The position numbers and the translations under genes are program-made. The notes beneath the pieces were generated by a model. That model was not told where the DNA came from and did not search any database. It worked only from the letters and a program-made list of their open reading frames with translations. From Streptomyces sp. NBC_00335 (lineage in GTDB: Bacteria; Actinomycetota; Actinomycetes; Streptomycetales; Streptomycetaceae), in NCBI RefSeq assembly GCF_036127095.1, contig NZ_CP108006.1:4092001-4156000 (forward strand): DNA of 64,000 nt. The letters run 5' to 3'. How positions within the stretch are numbered: the first letter of the stretch is position 1; each line of letters begins with the position of its first letter. Below, piece after piece: positions 32,973-42,322 of the stretch.

Positions 32973-33376
32973 ACAGCGACCTCACGCTCCGCCTCCTGGT
33001 CACCCCCGGCGCCATCCCCCTGGCCCGCCACGCAGTGCGGGAGCACCTGGGGAGCCACACCGCCGAGCTCTGCGTCAGCGAGCTCCTCACCAACGCCCTC
33101 GCCCACCTGGGCCACGGCACGCCCGTCACGCTGCGGATCACCGGAAGGGCAGCCCGTACGCGGGTCGAGCTCACCGACAGCCACCCGCACGCATGGCCCG
33201 TACGGCGGGAGGCCACGGGAGACGACGAATCCGGCCGCGGCCTGGCCCTGCTCGATGCGCTGGCGCTGCAGTGGGGGGTCGTCCAGGGGCCCGGGAGCAA
33301 GACCGTCTGGTGCGAGCTCGAACTTGACCCTGGTCACAGTCGCCACGGAAGGGTTGCCCTTATTACCGGCGGGTAG
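32969..33376 (+). CDS. HATPase_c anti-sigma-factor-like ATPase, module 1
   Basis: A 135-residue protein starting at GTG 32969, which overlaps the previous stop (GTGA). It has the GHKL fold of RsbW/SpoIIAB-type proteins: [15 protein letters not shown] (N-box), VELTDSHP and [16 protein letters not shown] (G-box). No phosphoacceptor His is present. In Streptomyces such proteins accompany XRE/DUF397 pairs. Whether it binds a sigma factor or modulates the XRE partner is not shown. A possible operator follows 11 bp after its stop, belonging to the acyl-CoA dehydrogenase gene. Confidence 0.9.
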   Translation: MNSDLTLRLLVTPGAIPLARHAVREHLGSHTAELCVSELLTNALAHLGHGTPVTLRITGRAARTRVELTDSHPHAWPVRREATGDDESGRGLALLDALALQWGVVQGPGSKTVWCELELDPGHSRHGRVALITGG

Positions 33377-33387
33377 CATCATTACGT

Positions 33388-33399
33388 TACCGATTGGTA
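33388..33399. promoter_or_regulatory. Candidate TetR/FadR-type operator
   Basis: TACCGATTGGTA has symmetric TACC/GGTA arms and lies 45 bp before the acyl-CoA dehydrogenase start. TACC...GGTA cores are common in operators of TetR-type fatty-acid regulators of actinobacteria. Confidence 0.4.
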
Positions 33400-33443
33400 T
33401 GCACGAGGAACCACTCTCACCGAGCCTTAACGGAGCCGTCGCC

Positions 33444-35270
33444 ATGGGGCACTACAAGTCGAATCTCCGCGACATCGAGTTCAACCTCTTCGAGGTACTC
33501 GGCCGCGACAACGTGTACGGCACTGGCCCGTTCGGTGAGATGGACACCGAGACCGCCAAGACGATCCTCAGCGAGATCGCCAAGCTCTCCGAGAACGAGC
33601 TGGCCGCCTCCTTCGAGGACGCCGACCGCAACCCGCCGGTCTTCGACCCGGCGACGAACACCGCGCCCGTCCCGGCGTCCTTCAAGAAGAGCTACAAGGC
33701 CTTCATGGACTCCGAGTACTGGCGCCTGGGCCTGCCCGAGGAGATCGGCGGCACCACCTCGCCCCGCTCCCTGATCTGGGCCTTCGCCGAGACGATCCTG
33801 GGTGCGAACCCGGCCGTGTGGATGTACTCCTCCGGCCCGGCGTTCGCCGGCGTCCTCTTCGAAGAGGGCAACGAGGTCCAGAAGAAGATCGCCGCGCTCG
33901 CCGTCGAGAAGCGCTGGGGCTCCACCATGGTCCTCACCGAGCCGGACGCCGGCTCGGACGTCGGCGCCGGCCGCACCAAGGCCGTGCAGCAGGACGACGG
34001 CTCCTGGCACATCGAGGGCGTCAAGCGCTTCATCACGTCCGGCGAGCACGACATGGAGGAGAACATCCTCCACTACGTCCTCGCGCGCCCCGAGGGCCAC
34101 GGCCCGGGCACCAAGGGCCTGTCCCTCTTCCTGGTCCCGAAGTTCCACTTCGACTGGGAGACCGGCGAGCTGGGCGAGCGCAACGGCGTCTACGCGACGA
34201 ACGTCGAGCACAAGATGGGCCTCAAGGCCTCCAACACGTGCGAGATGACCTTCGGCGACCAGCACCCCGCCAAGGGCTGGCTGATCGGTGACAAGCACGA
34301 CGGCATCCGCCAGATGTTCATGATCATCGAGTTCGCCCGGATGATGGTCGGCACGAAGGCCATCGCGACCCTGTCGACCGGCTACCTGAACGCGCTGGAG
34401 TACGCCAAGGAGCGCGTGCAGGGTCCGGACCTGGCCGAGTTCATGGACAAGGCGGCCCCCAAGGTCACCATCACGCACCACCCCGACGTGCGCCGCTCGC
34501 TCATGACGCAGAAGGCGTACGCCGAGGGCATGCGCGCCCTGGTGCTGTACACCGCCTCGATCCAGGACGAGATCCAGCTCAAGCAGGCCGCCGGTGAGGA
34601 CACCGCGTCCCTGGTCGGGCTGAACGACCTGCTCCTGCCGATCGTGAAGGGCTACGGCTCCGAGAAGTCCTACGAGCAGCTCGCACAGTCGCTCCAGACC
34701 TTCGGCGGCTCGGGCTACCTGCAGGAATACCCGATCGAGCAGTACATCCGCGACGCCAAGATCGACACCCTCTACGAGGGCACCACGGCCATCCAGGGCC
34801 AGGACTTCTTCTTCCGGAAGATCGTCCGCGACCAGGGCGCGGCCCTGAACGTCCTCTCCGAGACGTTCAAGAAGTTCCTGGCCGAGGGCCCCGGCGGCGA
34901 GGACCTCGCCCCGGCCCGCGACGCGCTCGCCAAGGCGGCCGTCGACCTGGAGGCCATCGTCGGCCAGATGATCGTGGACCTCACCGCCACCGGCGAGGAC
35001 GTCAAGAACATCTACAAGGTCGGCCAGAACACCACCCGCCTGCTGATGGCGTCCGGTGACGTGGTCGTCGGCTACCTGCTCCTCAAGGGCGCGGCCGTGG
35101 CCGCCGAGAAGCTGCCGACCGCCTCCGCCAAGGACGTGCCGTTCTACACCGGCAAGATCGCGGCGGCGAAGTTCTTCGCCTCCCAGATCCTGCCCGGCGT
35201 CTCGGTGGCCCGCGCGCTCGCCGAGTCCGTCGACAACACCCTGATGGAGCTCGACGAGGCCGCCTTCTAG
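33444..35270 (+). CDS. Acyl-CoA dehydrogenase (long actinobacterial type)
   Basis: A 608-residue flavoenzyme catalysing the first oxidation in fatty-acid beta-oxidation. The start ATG 33444 follows GGAG. Features: N-terminal helical domain, [16 protein letters not shown] (FAD/substrate loop, near residue 168), the [10 protein letters not shown] strand and the catalytic-base region [18 protein letters not shown] near 440. An extra C-terminal helical domain of about 150 residues is present, as in the 600-residue ACADs of Streptomyces. It stands alone: no thiolase or hydratase genes adjoin. A possible operator lies 45-56 bp upstream. Confidence 0.95.
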   Translation: MGHYKSNLRDIEFNLFEVLGRDNVYGTGPFGEMDTETAKTILSEIAKLSENELAASFEDADRNPPVFDPATNTAPVPASFKKSYKAFMDSEYWRLGLPEEIGGTTSPRSLIWAFAETILGANPAVWMYSSGPAFAGVLFEEGNEVQKKIAALAVEKRWGSTMVLTEPDAGSDVGAGRTKAVQQDDGSWHIEGVKRFITSGEHDMEENILHYVLARPEGHGPGTKGLSLFLVPKFHFDWETGELGERNGVYATNVEHKMGLKASNTCEMTFGDQHPAKGWLIGDKHDGIRQMFMIIEFARMMVGTKAIATLSTGYLNALEYAKERVQGPDLAEFMDKAAPKVTITHHPDVRRSLMTQKAYAEGMRALVLYTASIQDEIQLKQAAGEDTASLVGLNDLLLPIVKGYGSEKSYEQLAQSLQTFGGSGYLQEYPIEQYIRDAKIDTLYEGTTAIQGQDFFFRKIVRDQGAALNVLSETFKKFLAEGPGGEDLAPARDALAKAAVDLEAIVGQMIVDLTATGEDVKNIYKVGQNTTRLLMASGDVVVGYLLLKGAAVAAEKLPTASAKDVPFYTGKIAAAKFFASQILPGVSVARALAESVDNTLMELDEAAF

Positions 35271-35317
35271 GCCCGGTCCCCTCCTCCCCAGCTGTACGCG
35301 GTGTACGTACGCGCAGT

Positions 35318-35348
35318 CGGCCGGGTCCTCCGCACGGGGGCCCGGCCG
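35318..35348. terminator. GC hairpin after acyl-CoA dehydrogenase
   Basis: CGGCCGGG (35318-35325) pairs with CCCGGCCG (35341-35348) across 15 bases, 47 bp after the stop codon. Confidence 0.6.
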
Positions 35349-35452
35349 TCGGCGTGCGCGCGGTCGGCATCGGACACCCGGCGCGCAGCCCCGTACCGCC
35401 TGTGGGCTGCGGGGTTCCCGGGATGTCGGTGGTTCGTGGGACGCTCGTGGGT

Positions 35453-36196
35453 ATGAGTCCACAGGAGCAGCAGCGCGGCAGCAGGGGGTACTCGGTCCCG
35501 ACCGGGCGGCCCTATGCCCTCAAAGAGCTGCAGTCCGCCGTGGGCAGCCTCGGAGACCACCTCAAGGAGCTCTACGAGGGCGCCCACCCCACCGAGTACG
35601 AATCGGTGGCCGACGCCCTCTACACCGCCTTCCAGACCGCCGCCGGGCTCGCGCCCGCCAAGAGCTACACCGGCTGTCCGGAACACCCCAACGGCGCGCT
35701 GGACCCCGAAGCGCCCGAGGGCTGGGGGCGCTGCCTGATCTGCAACGACCGGCGCCGCCTCGGACTGCGCGCCCAGGGCGCCCGCGCCGCGTCCGCCGCC
35801 ACCCCGCCCGCCGGGGAGCAGCGCAGGCTCGGCTATCCCGTGCCCGAGCCCCCGTACACGCTCCAGGCGCTGCAGACCCGCCTGCGCACGGTCGAGGAGC
35901 GGCGCTTCCACCTGAGCCTGTCCTCGCCCCCCGACGACTTCGTCGCGATGGCCGACGACCTGCACCGCGCCTTCATCGTGGCCCGCGAACTGTCGCGGCC
36001 GCGCAACGCCTCGGGCTGCTCCGAGCACCCCGGCGCACCCATCGACCCCGACGCCCCTCCCGGTGAGGCCTGTATCTTCTGCGCCGGACGCAAGAGGCGC
36101 GCGCAGCGCTCCGCGCAGACCCCGGAAATGCTCCCGCGCATCCGCCGGGGCGAGCGCAGACAGTTGCAGCGCCGCTTCGACCGTCCGCCGGGCTGA
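35453..36196 (+). CDS. Protein with two CxxH-CxxC zinc-binding-like modules
   Basis: A 247-residue protein starting at ATG 35453 (MSPQEQQRGSRGY). It is an internal duplication: each half has a YxLxxLQxxxxxxxxx helix region followed by a knuckle. The first is GCPEHP...GRCLICN (about residues 70-95), the second GCSEHP...EACIFCAG (about 185-212). Each knuckle offers Cys-x-x-His and Cys-x-x-Cys, a probable Zn site. The basic C-terminus (RKRRAQRS, RRGERRQLQRRF) suggests nucleic-acid binding. Function unknown; located between the ACAD and M18 peptidase genes. Confidence 0.8.
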   Translation: MSPQEQQRGSRGYSVPTGRPYALKELQSAVGSLGDHLKELYEGAHPTEYESVADALYTAFQTAAGLAPAKSYTGCPEHPNGALDPEAPEGWGRCLICNDRRRLGLRAQGARAASAATPPAGEQRRLGYPVPEPPYTLQALQTRLRTVEERRFHLSLSSPPDDFVAMADDLHRAFIVARELSRPRNASGCSEHPGAPIDPDAPPGEACIFCAGRKRRAQRSAQTPEMLPRIRRGERRQLQRRFDRPPG

Positions 36197-36295
36197 CAAG
36201 CACCGGGAGCCCGGGACACACCCCCCGCGGCCCTTCCTCCGGCTATCCGCCGCAGTCCGGCCATGACGAACACGACCGTCGTTAAGGTGAACTAC

Positions 36296-37591
36296 ATGAG
36301 CTCTCCCGCCGCCCGCTTCGACCGCGGCCACACCGACGACCTGATGACCTTCCTGGCGGCGAGTCCGTCCCAGTACCACGCCGTGGCCAACGCGGCCGAG
36401 CGGCTGGAGAAGGCCGGATTCAGGCAGTTGGCCGAGACCGACGCTTGGGACGCGAGCACGGGAGGCAAGTACGTACTGCGCGGCGGCGCGATCATCGCCT
36501 GGTACGTGCCCGAAGGCGCCGCCGCGCACACCCCGTTCCGGATCATCGGCGCGCACACCGACTCCCCCAACCTGCGGGTCAAGCCGCTGCCCGACACCGG
36601 CGCCCAGGGCTGGCGGCAGATCGCCGTGGAGATCTACGGCGGCACCCTGCTCAACACCTGGCTCGACCGCGACCTGGGCCTGGCCGGACGCCTCACGCTG
36701 CTGGACGGCACCGAACGGCTCGTCAACATCGACCGTGCGCTGATGCGCGTGCCCCAACTCGCCGTGCACCTGGACCGGTCGGTGAACACCGACGGGCTCA
36801 AGCTCGACAAGCAGCGGCACATGCAGCCGATCTGGGGCCTCGGCGACGTCCACGAAGGCGACTTGATCGCCTTCCTGGAGGACGAGGAGGGCCTGGAGCG
36901 CGGCTCCGTGGCCGGCTGGGACCTGATGGTCCATTCGATCGAGCCCCCGGCCTACCTGGGCCGCGACCGCGAGCTCCTCGCGGGCCCGCGCATGGACAAC
37001 CTGCTCTCCGTCCACGCGGGCGTCGCGGCCCTCGCCGCGGCCTCCACCTCGGGCAAGCTCGACCACATCCCCGTCCTGGCCGCCTTCGACCACGAGGAGA
37101 ACGGCTCACAGTCGGACACCGGCGCGGACGGACCCCTGCTGGGCAACGTGCTGGAACGTTCGGTCTTCTCGCGCGGCGGCTCCTACGAGGACCGCGCGCG
37201 GGCCTTCGCCGGCGCGATCTGCCTCTCCTCGGACACCGGCCACGCCGTGCACCCCAACTACGCGGAGCGGCACGACCCCTCGCACCACCCGCGCGCCAAC
37301 GGCGGCCCGATCCTCAAGGTCAACGTCAACCAGCGCTACGCGACCGACGGCAGCGGCCGCGCGGTGTTCGTGAACGCCTGCGAGCGCGCCGGCGTCCCGT
37401 GGCAGACCTTCGTCTCCAACAACTCGATGCCGTGCGGCACGACGATCGGCCCGATCACCGCCGCCCGCCACGGCATCCAGACGGTCGACATCGGCGTGGC
37501 CATCCTGTCGATGCACAGCGCGCGCGAACTGTGCGGCGCGGACGACCCGTACCTCCTGGCCAACGTGATGCTGGCGTTCCTGGGGAACTGA
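36296..37591 (+). CDS. M18-family aminopeptidase
   Basis: A 431-residue cytosolic metallopeptidase. ATG 36296 (MSSPAARFDRGHTDDLM) is preferred because AAGGTG lies 6 bases upstream; ATG 36263 is the alternative. The two-metal site is visible: His87 and Asp89 in GAHTDSPNL, Glu-Glu in FDHEENGSQSD, Asp in SSDTGHAVHPNYAERHDP and the C-terminal His near the end (LSMHSARELCGADD). M18 enzymes remove N-terminal residues, often Asp/Glu or hydrophobic. A single-gene transcript ends at a strong terminator. Confidence 0.95.
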   Translation: MSSPAARFDRGHTDDLMTFLAASPSQYHAVANAAERLEKAGFRQLAETDAWDASTGGKYVLRGGAIIAWYVPEGAAAHTPFRIIGAHTDSPNLRVKPLPDTGAQGWRQIAVEIYGGTLLNTWLDRDLGLAGRLTLLDGTERLVNIDRALMRVPQLAVHLDRSVNTDGLKLDKQRHMQPIWGLGDVHEGDLIAFLEDEEGLERGSVAGWDLMVHSIEPPAYLGRDRELLAGPRMDNLLSVHAGVAALAAASTSGKLDHIPVLAAFDHEENGSQSDTGADGPLLGNVLERSVFSRGGSYEDRARAFAGAICLSSDTGHAVHPNYAERHDPSHHPRANGGPILKVNVNQRYATDGSGRAVFVNACERAGVPWQTFVSNNSMPCGTTIGPITAARHGIQTVDIGVAILSMHSARELCGADDPYLLANVMLAFLGN

Positions 37592-37617
37592 GACCGCGTC
37601 ATCACCGCGTCGTGACC

Positions 37618-37649
37618 GTGCCCGCCGGGGAAGATCCCCCGGCGGGCAC
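37618..37649. terminator. Bidirectional terminator
   Basis: A perfect 13-bp stem (37618-37630 with 37637-37649) around a 6-base loop, between the convergent M18 and NHL/thioredoxin genes. Confidence 0.88.
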
Positions 37650-37664
37650 GGTGCTGATGCAGGC

Positions 37665-39503
37665 TCAGGCGTCCATCCCGGCGAGCACCAGCGGCAGTCG
37701 GGTCGCGCCGCCGGGGGTGATGCTGACCGGGACCCCCCAGTCCTGCTGGTGGACGTGGCAGGCGGGGTACTCGTTCTCGGGGTCGTCGTCGCAGGACGCG
37801 GCCATCGCGGAGACGTGCAGGACGCCCCCGGTCAGCTCCGGGTTCAGCGCGAGCTCCCGGAACAGGTCGGTCCCGGCCCCCTCCCCCGCCGTCAGCAGCT
37901 CGGGCGGCGTCGAGGAGACCAGCAGGCGGGTCGAAGGCCCGTAACGGGTGTCGAGCTTCTGCCCGGACGGCGCCTGGAAGACGATGTCGAGCCGCAGCGT
38001 GCCGGGGGCCACCTCGGTGGCGGCCCGCTGCGTGCGGTGGGCGACCGCGTCGACCCGTACGGCCTCCTCGGGAAGGCGCAGGCGGGTCAGCCGGTGCCGG
38101 GCCGACTCCACGACCACGATGTCGTCCCCGACGAGCACGGCGTCGCTGGGCTCGCGCAGATCGGTCGCGAGGGTGGTGACCTGCCCGGTGGCGGGGTCGT
38201 AGCGCCGCAGCGCGTGGTTGTACGTGTCGCACACCGCGACCGACCCGTCGGGCAGCGCGGTGACGCCGAGCGGGTGCTGGAGCAGCGCCTGGCCGGCGTC
38301 GCCGTCCCGGTGCCCGAAGTCGAAGAGCCCGCTGCCGACGGCGGTACGGATGTCATGGCCGCCGCCCTCTCCCGCCTCGACGTACCTCAGCGAGCTCGTC
38401 TCGGAGTCGGCGATCCACAGCCGCTCCTCCGTGGCCGCGAGCCCGGACGGCTGCGCGAACCAGGCCTCGGCGGCCGGCCCGTCGTGCAGCCCCTCGTTGG
38501 TCGTCCCGGCGGCGACCTCCACGGTGCCGCTCTCCGGGTCCCAGGTCCACAGCTGGTGGACGCCCGCCATGGCGATCCACACCTTGCCCTGCCACCAGGC
38601 CACGTCCCACGGCGAGGACAGGTCGACTTCGAGGGCCGGCCCCGAGGTCGGCGTCCCCTGCCACCACTGCCGCCCGGTCCCGGCGACGGTCTCCACGGCC
38701 CCGGTCACGGGGTCGAAGCGCCGCAGCGCGTGATTGACGGTGTCGGCGACGACCACGGACCCGTCGGGCAGCAGCGCCAGCCCCTGGGGCTCGCTGAAGG
38801 CCTCCGGCCCGAAGCCCCGCTCCCCGCCGCCGACGCGCCGTACGACGCTCTCCCCGTCGGGAGCCAGCTCCACCAGCTGGTGCCGGGTCGTATCGGAGAC
38901 GAGCAGGTTCCCGGAGGGCAGCACGAGCGCCTTCCCGGGGAACCGCAGGTCCCCCGCCACCGGCTCGGGCGCCACGTACGGCCCGTCCCCGCGCCGCAGC
39001 GTCCCCTTGGCCTCGTGCTCGGCCTCCAGCTCCTCCACGAGCTTCGCGATGGCGTGCGCGTGCCCCTCCCCGGCGTGCTGCGCGACGACGTACCCCTCGG
39101 GGTCGATCACCACGAGCGTGGGCCAGGCGCGGACCGCGTACTGCTTCCAGGTCGCGAGCTCGGGATCGTCGAGCACGGGGTGGTGCACCCCGTACCGCTC
39201 GACGGCGTCGACGACGGCGGAGTGCTCGGCCTCGTGCACGAACTTCGGCGAGTGCACCCCGACGATCACGACGGTGTCGCGGTGCTTCTCCTCCAGCTCG
39301 CGCAACTCGTCGAGGACGTGGAGGCAGTTCACACAGCAGAAGGTCCAAAAATCTACAACAACGCACTTACCTCGCAGGTCGGCGAGGGTCAGATCCTTCC
39401 CACCGGTGTTGAGCCAGCCCCCCTTGCCGATCAGCTCGGGGGCACGGACTCGGGCGCGACGGGGTGCGGGCGCGGGGGTGGGCGCCGGGGCAGCATCGTT
39501 CAT
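37665..39503 (-). CDS. Thioredoxin-like/NHL-repeat protein (NHLRC2-like)
   Basis: A 612-residue protein: Pro/Ala-rich head (1-20), thioredoxin-like domain (about 21-150) with the redox motif CCVNC (Cys56, Cys57, Cys60), a six-bladed NHL beta-propeller (about 165-470) with repeated GLALLPDGSVVVADTVNHALRRF-type blades, and a C-terminal beta domain with a Cys pair. The arrangement matches NHLRC2-type proteins. No signal peptide. The DNA encoding the CCVNC region (about 39335-39375) is unusually AT-rich in codon choice (GTT GTT GTA GAT TTT). A cytosolic thiol-redox scaffold role is inferred. Confidence 0.92.
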   Translation of the reverse strand: MNDAAPAPTPAPAPRRARVRAPELIGKGGWLNTGGKDLTLADLRGKCVVVDFWTFCCVNCLHVLDELRELEEKHRDTVVIVGVHSPKFVHEAEHSAVVDAVERYGVHHPVLDDPELATWKQYAVRAWPTLVVIDPEGYVVAQHAGEGHAHAIAKLVEELEAEHEAKGTLRRGDGPYVAPEPVAGDLRFPGKALVLPSGNLLVSDTTRHQLVELAPDGESVVRRVGGGERGFGPEAFSEPQGLALLPDGSVVVADTVNHALRRFDPVTGAVETVAGTGRQWWQGTPTSGPALEVDLSSPWDVAWWQGKVWIAMAGVHQLWTWDPESGTVEVAAGTTNEGLHDGPAAEAWFAQPSGLAATEERLWIADSETSSLRYVEAGEGGGHDIRTAVGSGLFDFGHRDGDAGQALLQHPLGVTALPDGSVAVCDTYNHALRRYDPATGQVTTLATDLREPSDAVLVGDDIVVVESARHRLTRLRLPEEAVRVDAVAHRTQRAATEVAPGTLRLDIVFQAPSGQKLDTRYGPSTRLLVSSTPPELLTAGEGAGTDLFRELALNPELTGGVLHVSAMAASCDDDPENEYPACHVHQQDWGVPVSITPGGATRLPLVLAGMDA

Positions 39504-39602
39504 GCTTCAAGCTTGCCATCCACCTGTGAACGCCGGATCACGCCCGTACGAAGCACCTGCTCAGGGCACCCGCACCGCCGGCGCCCCGGCCGGTGGTGCG
39601 GG

Positions 39603-40487
39603 TCATCCGCCGCAGGATTTGGCGATCTTCGCGTTCTCGTCGATGTCGATCGGGAAGGCGGAGGCGCCGCCGAGGTTCACGGTCCATCCGTGGGTCAGGG
39701 TTCCGGACGAGGGGTTGTCGGCGAGCCAGAAGGGGGGCGTGGTGACGGAGCAGGTGCCGGCGGTCGGGCCCTGGGCGGAGCGAAGGTGCCCGGTCACGAA
39801 CTGTTTTCCGAGCGTCGCCGGTGCCGTGGAGTCGCCGGACTTGGCGGCCGTCACCAGTCCGCCGTAGAAGCCGGACACGGTCGGGTCGCCCCCCTTGCCT
39901 CCTGCGGAGTTCGTGGCGCAGGTCAGCTCGACCACCTTCCCCGTGGTCGCGTCAAAGGTGACGGAAGGGATCCGGTCGAGCGGTTCGGTCCCCCGGTACA
40001 GCAGGACCCCGCCCGACAGCAGCACGCCGTCGACCGCGGTGCCGCAGGTCACGCCGAGCGAGTCGGCGCCCCAGATCCGCCGATAGTTGGGCTCGTTGGA
40101 GAACAGTGCCGCCACCTCGGCCGGATCCACCTGGGAGCGGGTGGCCGGGTTCTGGTAGCGCAGGGCGGAGAGGAACAGGGTGTTCATGCTCCGTGACAGG
40201 TCGAACGGGGGCGGTTCGACGGGCACGGAGGGGGCGGGGGGCATGTCGGGACTCGGCGCGGTCGCCGCCGGTGCGGGCGTCGAGGTGCGGTCCCTGCCCT
40301 CCCGGACGACGAAGCCGGCCCCCAGGGCCACGATCACCGCGGCCGCCACCGCACCCGTCTGCAGGCGGCGCCGGCGCAGCCGCACCCGCCCGATGAGGCC
40401 GTCCACGTCGTAGCCGCGCGGCGGTTCCTGGCCCGCACGGTCGAGCATGGCAGCGGCCAGCTCCTCCTCCAGGTCGAAGTCCTTCAT
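39603..40487 (-). CDS. Membrane protein, probable anti-sigma partner of the ECF factor
   Basis: A 294-residue protein starting at ATG 40487. Residues 1-42 are a cytoplasmic acidic/basic helix region, 43-62 a transmembrane segment (GAVAAAVIVALGAGFVV), 63-100 a Pro-rich linker and 100-294 an exported domain with several Cys (VTCGTAV, LTCATN, GTCSV, KSCGG). Its start overlaps the sigma-factor stop (ATGA). That coupling and topology are typical of ECF anti-sigma factors, although a ZAS zinc motif is not visible. The external domain would sense the envelope. Confidence 0.78.
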   Translation of the reverse strand: MKDFDLEEELAAAMLDRAGQEPPRGYDVDGLIGRVRLRRRRLQTGAVAAAVIVALGAGFVVREGRDRTSTPAPAATAPSPDMPPAPSVPVEPPPFDLSRSMNTLFLSALRYQNPATRSQVDPAEVAALFSNEPNYRRIWGADSLGVTCGTAVDGVLLSGGVLLYRGTEPLDRIPSVTFDATTGKVVELTCATNSAGGKGGDPTVSGFYGGLVTAAKSGDSTAPATLGKQFVTGHLRSAQGPTAGTCSVTTPPFWLADNPSSGTLTHGWTVNLGGASAFPIDIDENAKIAKSCGG

Positions 40488-41005
40488 GCCGCCCCTTCCG
40501 AACCCGCGCGCAGTGCCTGTGTACCGACGGTCGACCGGAGCTTCGACAGGCCCCGGGCCACCTGGGACCGGACCGAGCCGGCCGAGATGTTCATCAAGCG
40601 GCCGATCTCCGCGTCGTCGAGGTCTTCGAAGTACCGCAGCACCAGTACGGTGCGCATGCCGACCGGCAGGCACTGCAGTTCGCGCATCAACTCGTCGCGG
40701 ACCACGAGCCCTTTGTACGGATCGACGTGCCCGCCCCCGATGCCGTCGTCCAGGGGGACCTCCGCACGCCCGCGCAGCTTGCGCCAGCGGTCGTTCGCGA
40801 GGTTCACCAGGATCCGGCGCGCGTAGGCCTCCGGTGCGTCGGCGGAGCGGACCCTGCGCCAGTGCCGGCACACCTGCTCCAGCGTGGACTGCACGAGGTC
40901 GTCGGCCACGTGCCGCTCGCCGGTGATCAGCAGGGCGGTCCTGAACAGTGCCGGGGACCGTGCCTGCACGAAGGCCGTGAAGGCGGGAACGTCAGCGGTT
41001 CGCAT
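40484..41005 (-). CDS. ECF RNA polymerase sigma factor (SigE-family group)
   Basis: A 173-residue protein starting at ATG 41005 (MRTADVPAFTAF). Region 2 is LFRTALLITGERHVADDLVQSTLEQVCRHWRRV (about 20-52). Region 4 is VLVLRYFEDLDDAEIGRLMNISAGSVRSQVARGLSKLR (about 120-158). The length and lack of region 3 define an ECF factor of the group annotated as SigE-family in actinobacteria, which is distinct from the classical S. coelicolor SigE. The stop overlaps the start of the membrane partner by 4 bp. No self-type promoter was identified upstream. Confidence 0.92.
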   Translation of the reverse strand: MRTADVPAFTAFVQARSPALFRTALLITGERHVADDLVQSTLEQVCRHWRRVRSADAPEAYARRILVNLANDRWRKLRGRAEVPLDDGIGGGHVDPYKGLVVRDELMRELQCLPVGMRTVLVLRYFEDLDDAEIGRLMNISAGSVRSQVARGLSKLRSTVGTQALRAGSEGAA

Positions 41006-41311
41006 GGCCACCCGGCCCGTGCCTCTTGCGCATCTGCACCTCTCCCGAAGCCCCTTTGGCTCCCCCGGCCTACCTGACGGAGCCCGCTCCCCGACTGCTG
41101 CACGCGAGCTCCAACCGTGACCCAAGCGTTATCTCCCGCGCTCCCTCCGGCGCCGAGCGCGCTCCCCGGCGCCCACCCCCTGCACGGCTCTGACCAGGTA
41201 CGCGGGGCAGCGCAGGATGAGTAGGCGTACTCAGGTGGCGGGACCCGGCAGCTCCGAGACTGGCAACAGAACGAACGAAGCGGAACGGGACTGGACGGGG
41301 CGGGGAACGAA

Positions 41312-41776
41312 ATGGTGCGGCGCTGGTCGAAGACTGAGATGTGGGTGCCCGGTGCGTACCTGGCGCTGGTGGTCGCGATGCTGGTGTACCTCGCGGTCGG
41401 CAGCCGGACGGGCGACGTCGGGATGTTCGGAGCCCTGCCCATCCTGGCTACGGCGCCGGTCAGCATGCTGCTGCTGTCGTCCTTCGGACCCGCGGCGGAC
41501 GCCCTGGAAGCGGCCCCGCCCGTGGATCCCCACCCCTACACCGGCTCCGAGCCGCCCACGAAGCTGCCCACGGACTACCCCTGGTTCGCCTCGGACGCGG
41601 AGCCGCTCCCCGCGGACTACGTACCGGACACGTCCGTCGACTCGAAGCTCGACATGGGGGGCGAATTCGGCCTCTACGGCGCGGTCCTGGTCAGCGCCCT
41701 GATCAACGCCACGGCGATCTGGGCCCTGCTCCGCTACGCGGCACGGTCGTACGTCGCCAAGTGCGCGCCCGCCTAG
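41312..41776 (+). CDS. Small membrane protein with Pro/Asp-rich loop
   Basis: A 154-residue protein starting MVRRWSKTEMWVPGAYL. Helices lie near residues 11-30 and 38-58, a Pro/Asp/Tyr-rich external segment at 62-115 (DPHPYTGSEPPTKLPTDYPWF), and a C-terminal helix at about 122-142 before a short basic tail. It resembles a Streptomyces family of small membrane proteins of unknown role. Its stop overlaps that of the convergent DUF4240 gene by 3 bp. Confidence 0.72.
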   Translation: MVRRWSKTEMWVPGAYLALVVAMLVYLAVGSRTGDVGMFGALPILATAPVSMLLLSSFGPAADALEAAPPVDPHPYTGSEPPTKLPTDYPWFASDAEPLPADYVPDTSVDSKLDMGGEFGLYGAVLVSALINATAIWALLRYAARSYVAKCAPA

Positions 41777-42294
41777 CCGAAGAGGCCGCTCAGCCGAGGG
41801 AGGCGGCGTGTGAGCTCCGCGCCGTCGCCGAAGTCGAAGTCCCAGGCCGGGTCCAGGGGCGGGTACGTGATGGTGAAGGAGCCCGACGGGAGGGTCTGGC
41901 CCGTGGCGGACTCGTAGGCGGTCCAGGCTATGGACAGGGCCCTCTCGTCCTCCAGGTATTCGCCGCCGGCCGATGCCGCGCGGACCCGGGGATGGTCCGC
42001 CAGGGAGTCCGGGTCCGACAGGGCGGCCGTGAAGACCTCTTCGCCCTGGACGAGGAGCCAGCCTCGGAAGTAGTCGAAGCCGTCGTCCGAGCAGCCGCCG
42101 TTGATCAGGTAGGCCGCGGCCCAGAGCGGGGCCCGGTAGGACTCCGCCAAGAGGTCCCACAACACCTGCTGGGCCGCCGCCACTTCCGCCGCGGGGTGCT
42201 CGGCGAGCAGCGCCGCCGCGCGCTGCGCCACCCGGTCCGGCTCCGCCTGCGCGCGGGCCGTTTCGATCAGCTTCCAGAACGTCTGCTTGTCCAT
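41773..42294 (-). CDS. DUF4240 protein
   Basis: A 173-residue protein starting MDKQTFWKLIETARAQAE. The block LWAAAYLINGGCSDDGFDYFRGWLLVQGEEVF is the hallmark of the DUF4240 family, which resembles domains of immunity-like or cytosolic proteins. No membrane or signal segment. It follows the ATP-grasp gene by 28 bp on the same strand and may be co-transcribed with it. Function unknown. Confidence 0.85.
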   Translation of the reverse strand: MDKQTFWKLIETARAQAEPDRVAQRAAALLAEHPAAEVAAAQQVLWDLLAESYRAPLWAAAYLINGGCSDDGFDYFRGWLLVQGEEVFTAALSDPDSLADHPRVRAASAGGEYLEDERALSIAWTAYESATGQTLPSGSFTITYPPLDPAWDFDFGDGAELTRRLPRLSGLFG

Positions 42295-42322
42295 GGCCCG
42301 AGGCTCGCACCCGGGTCTGACA

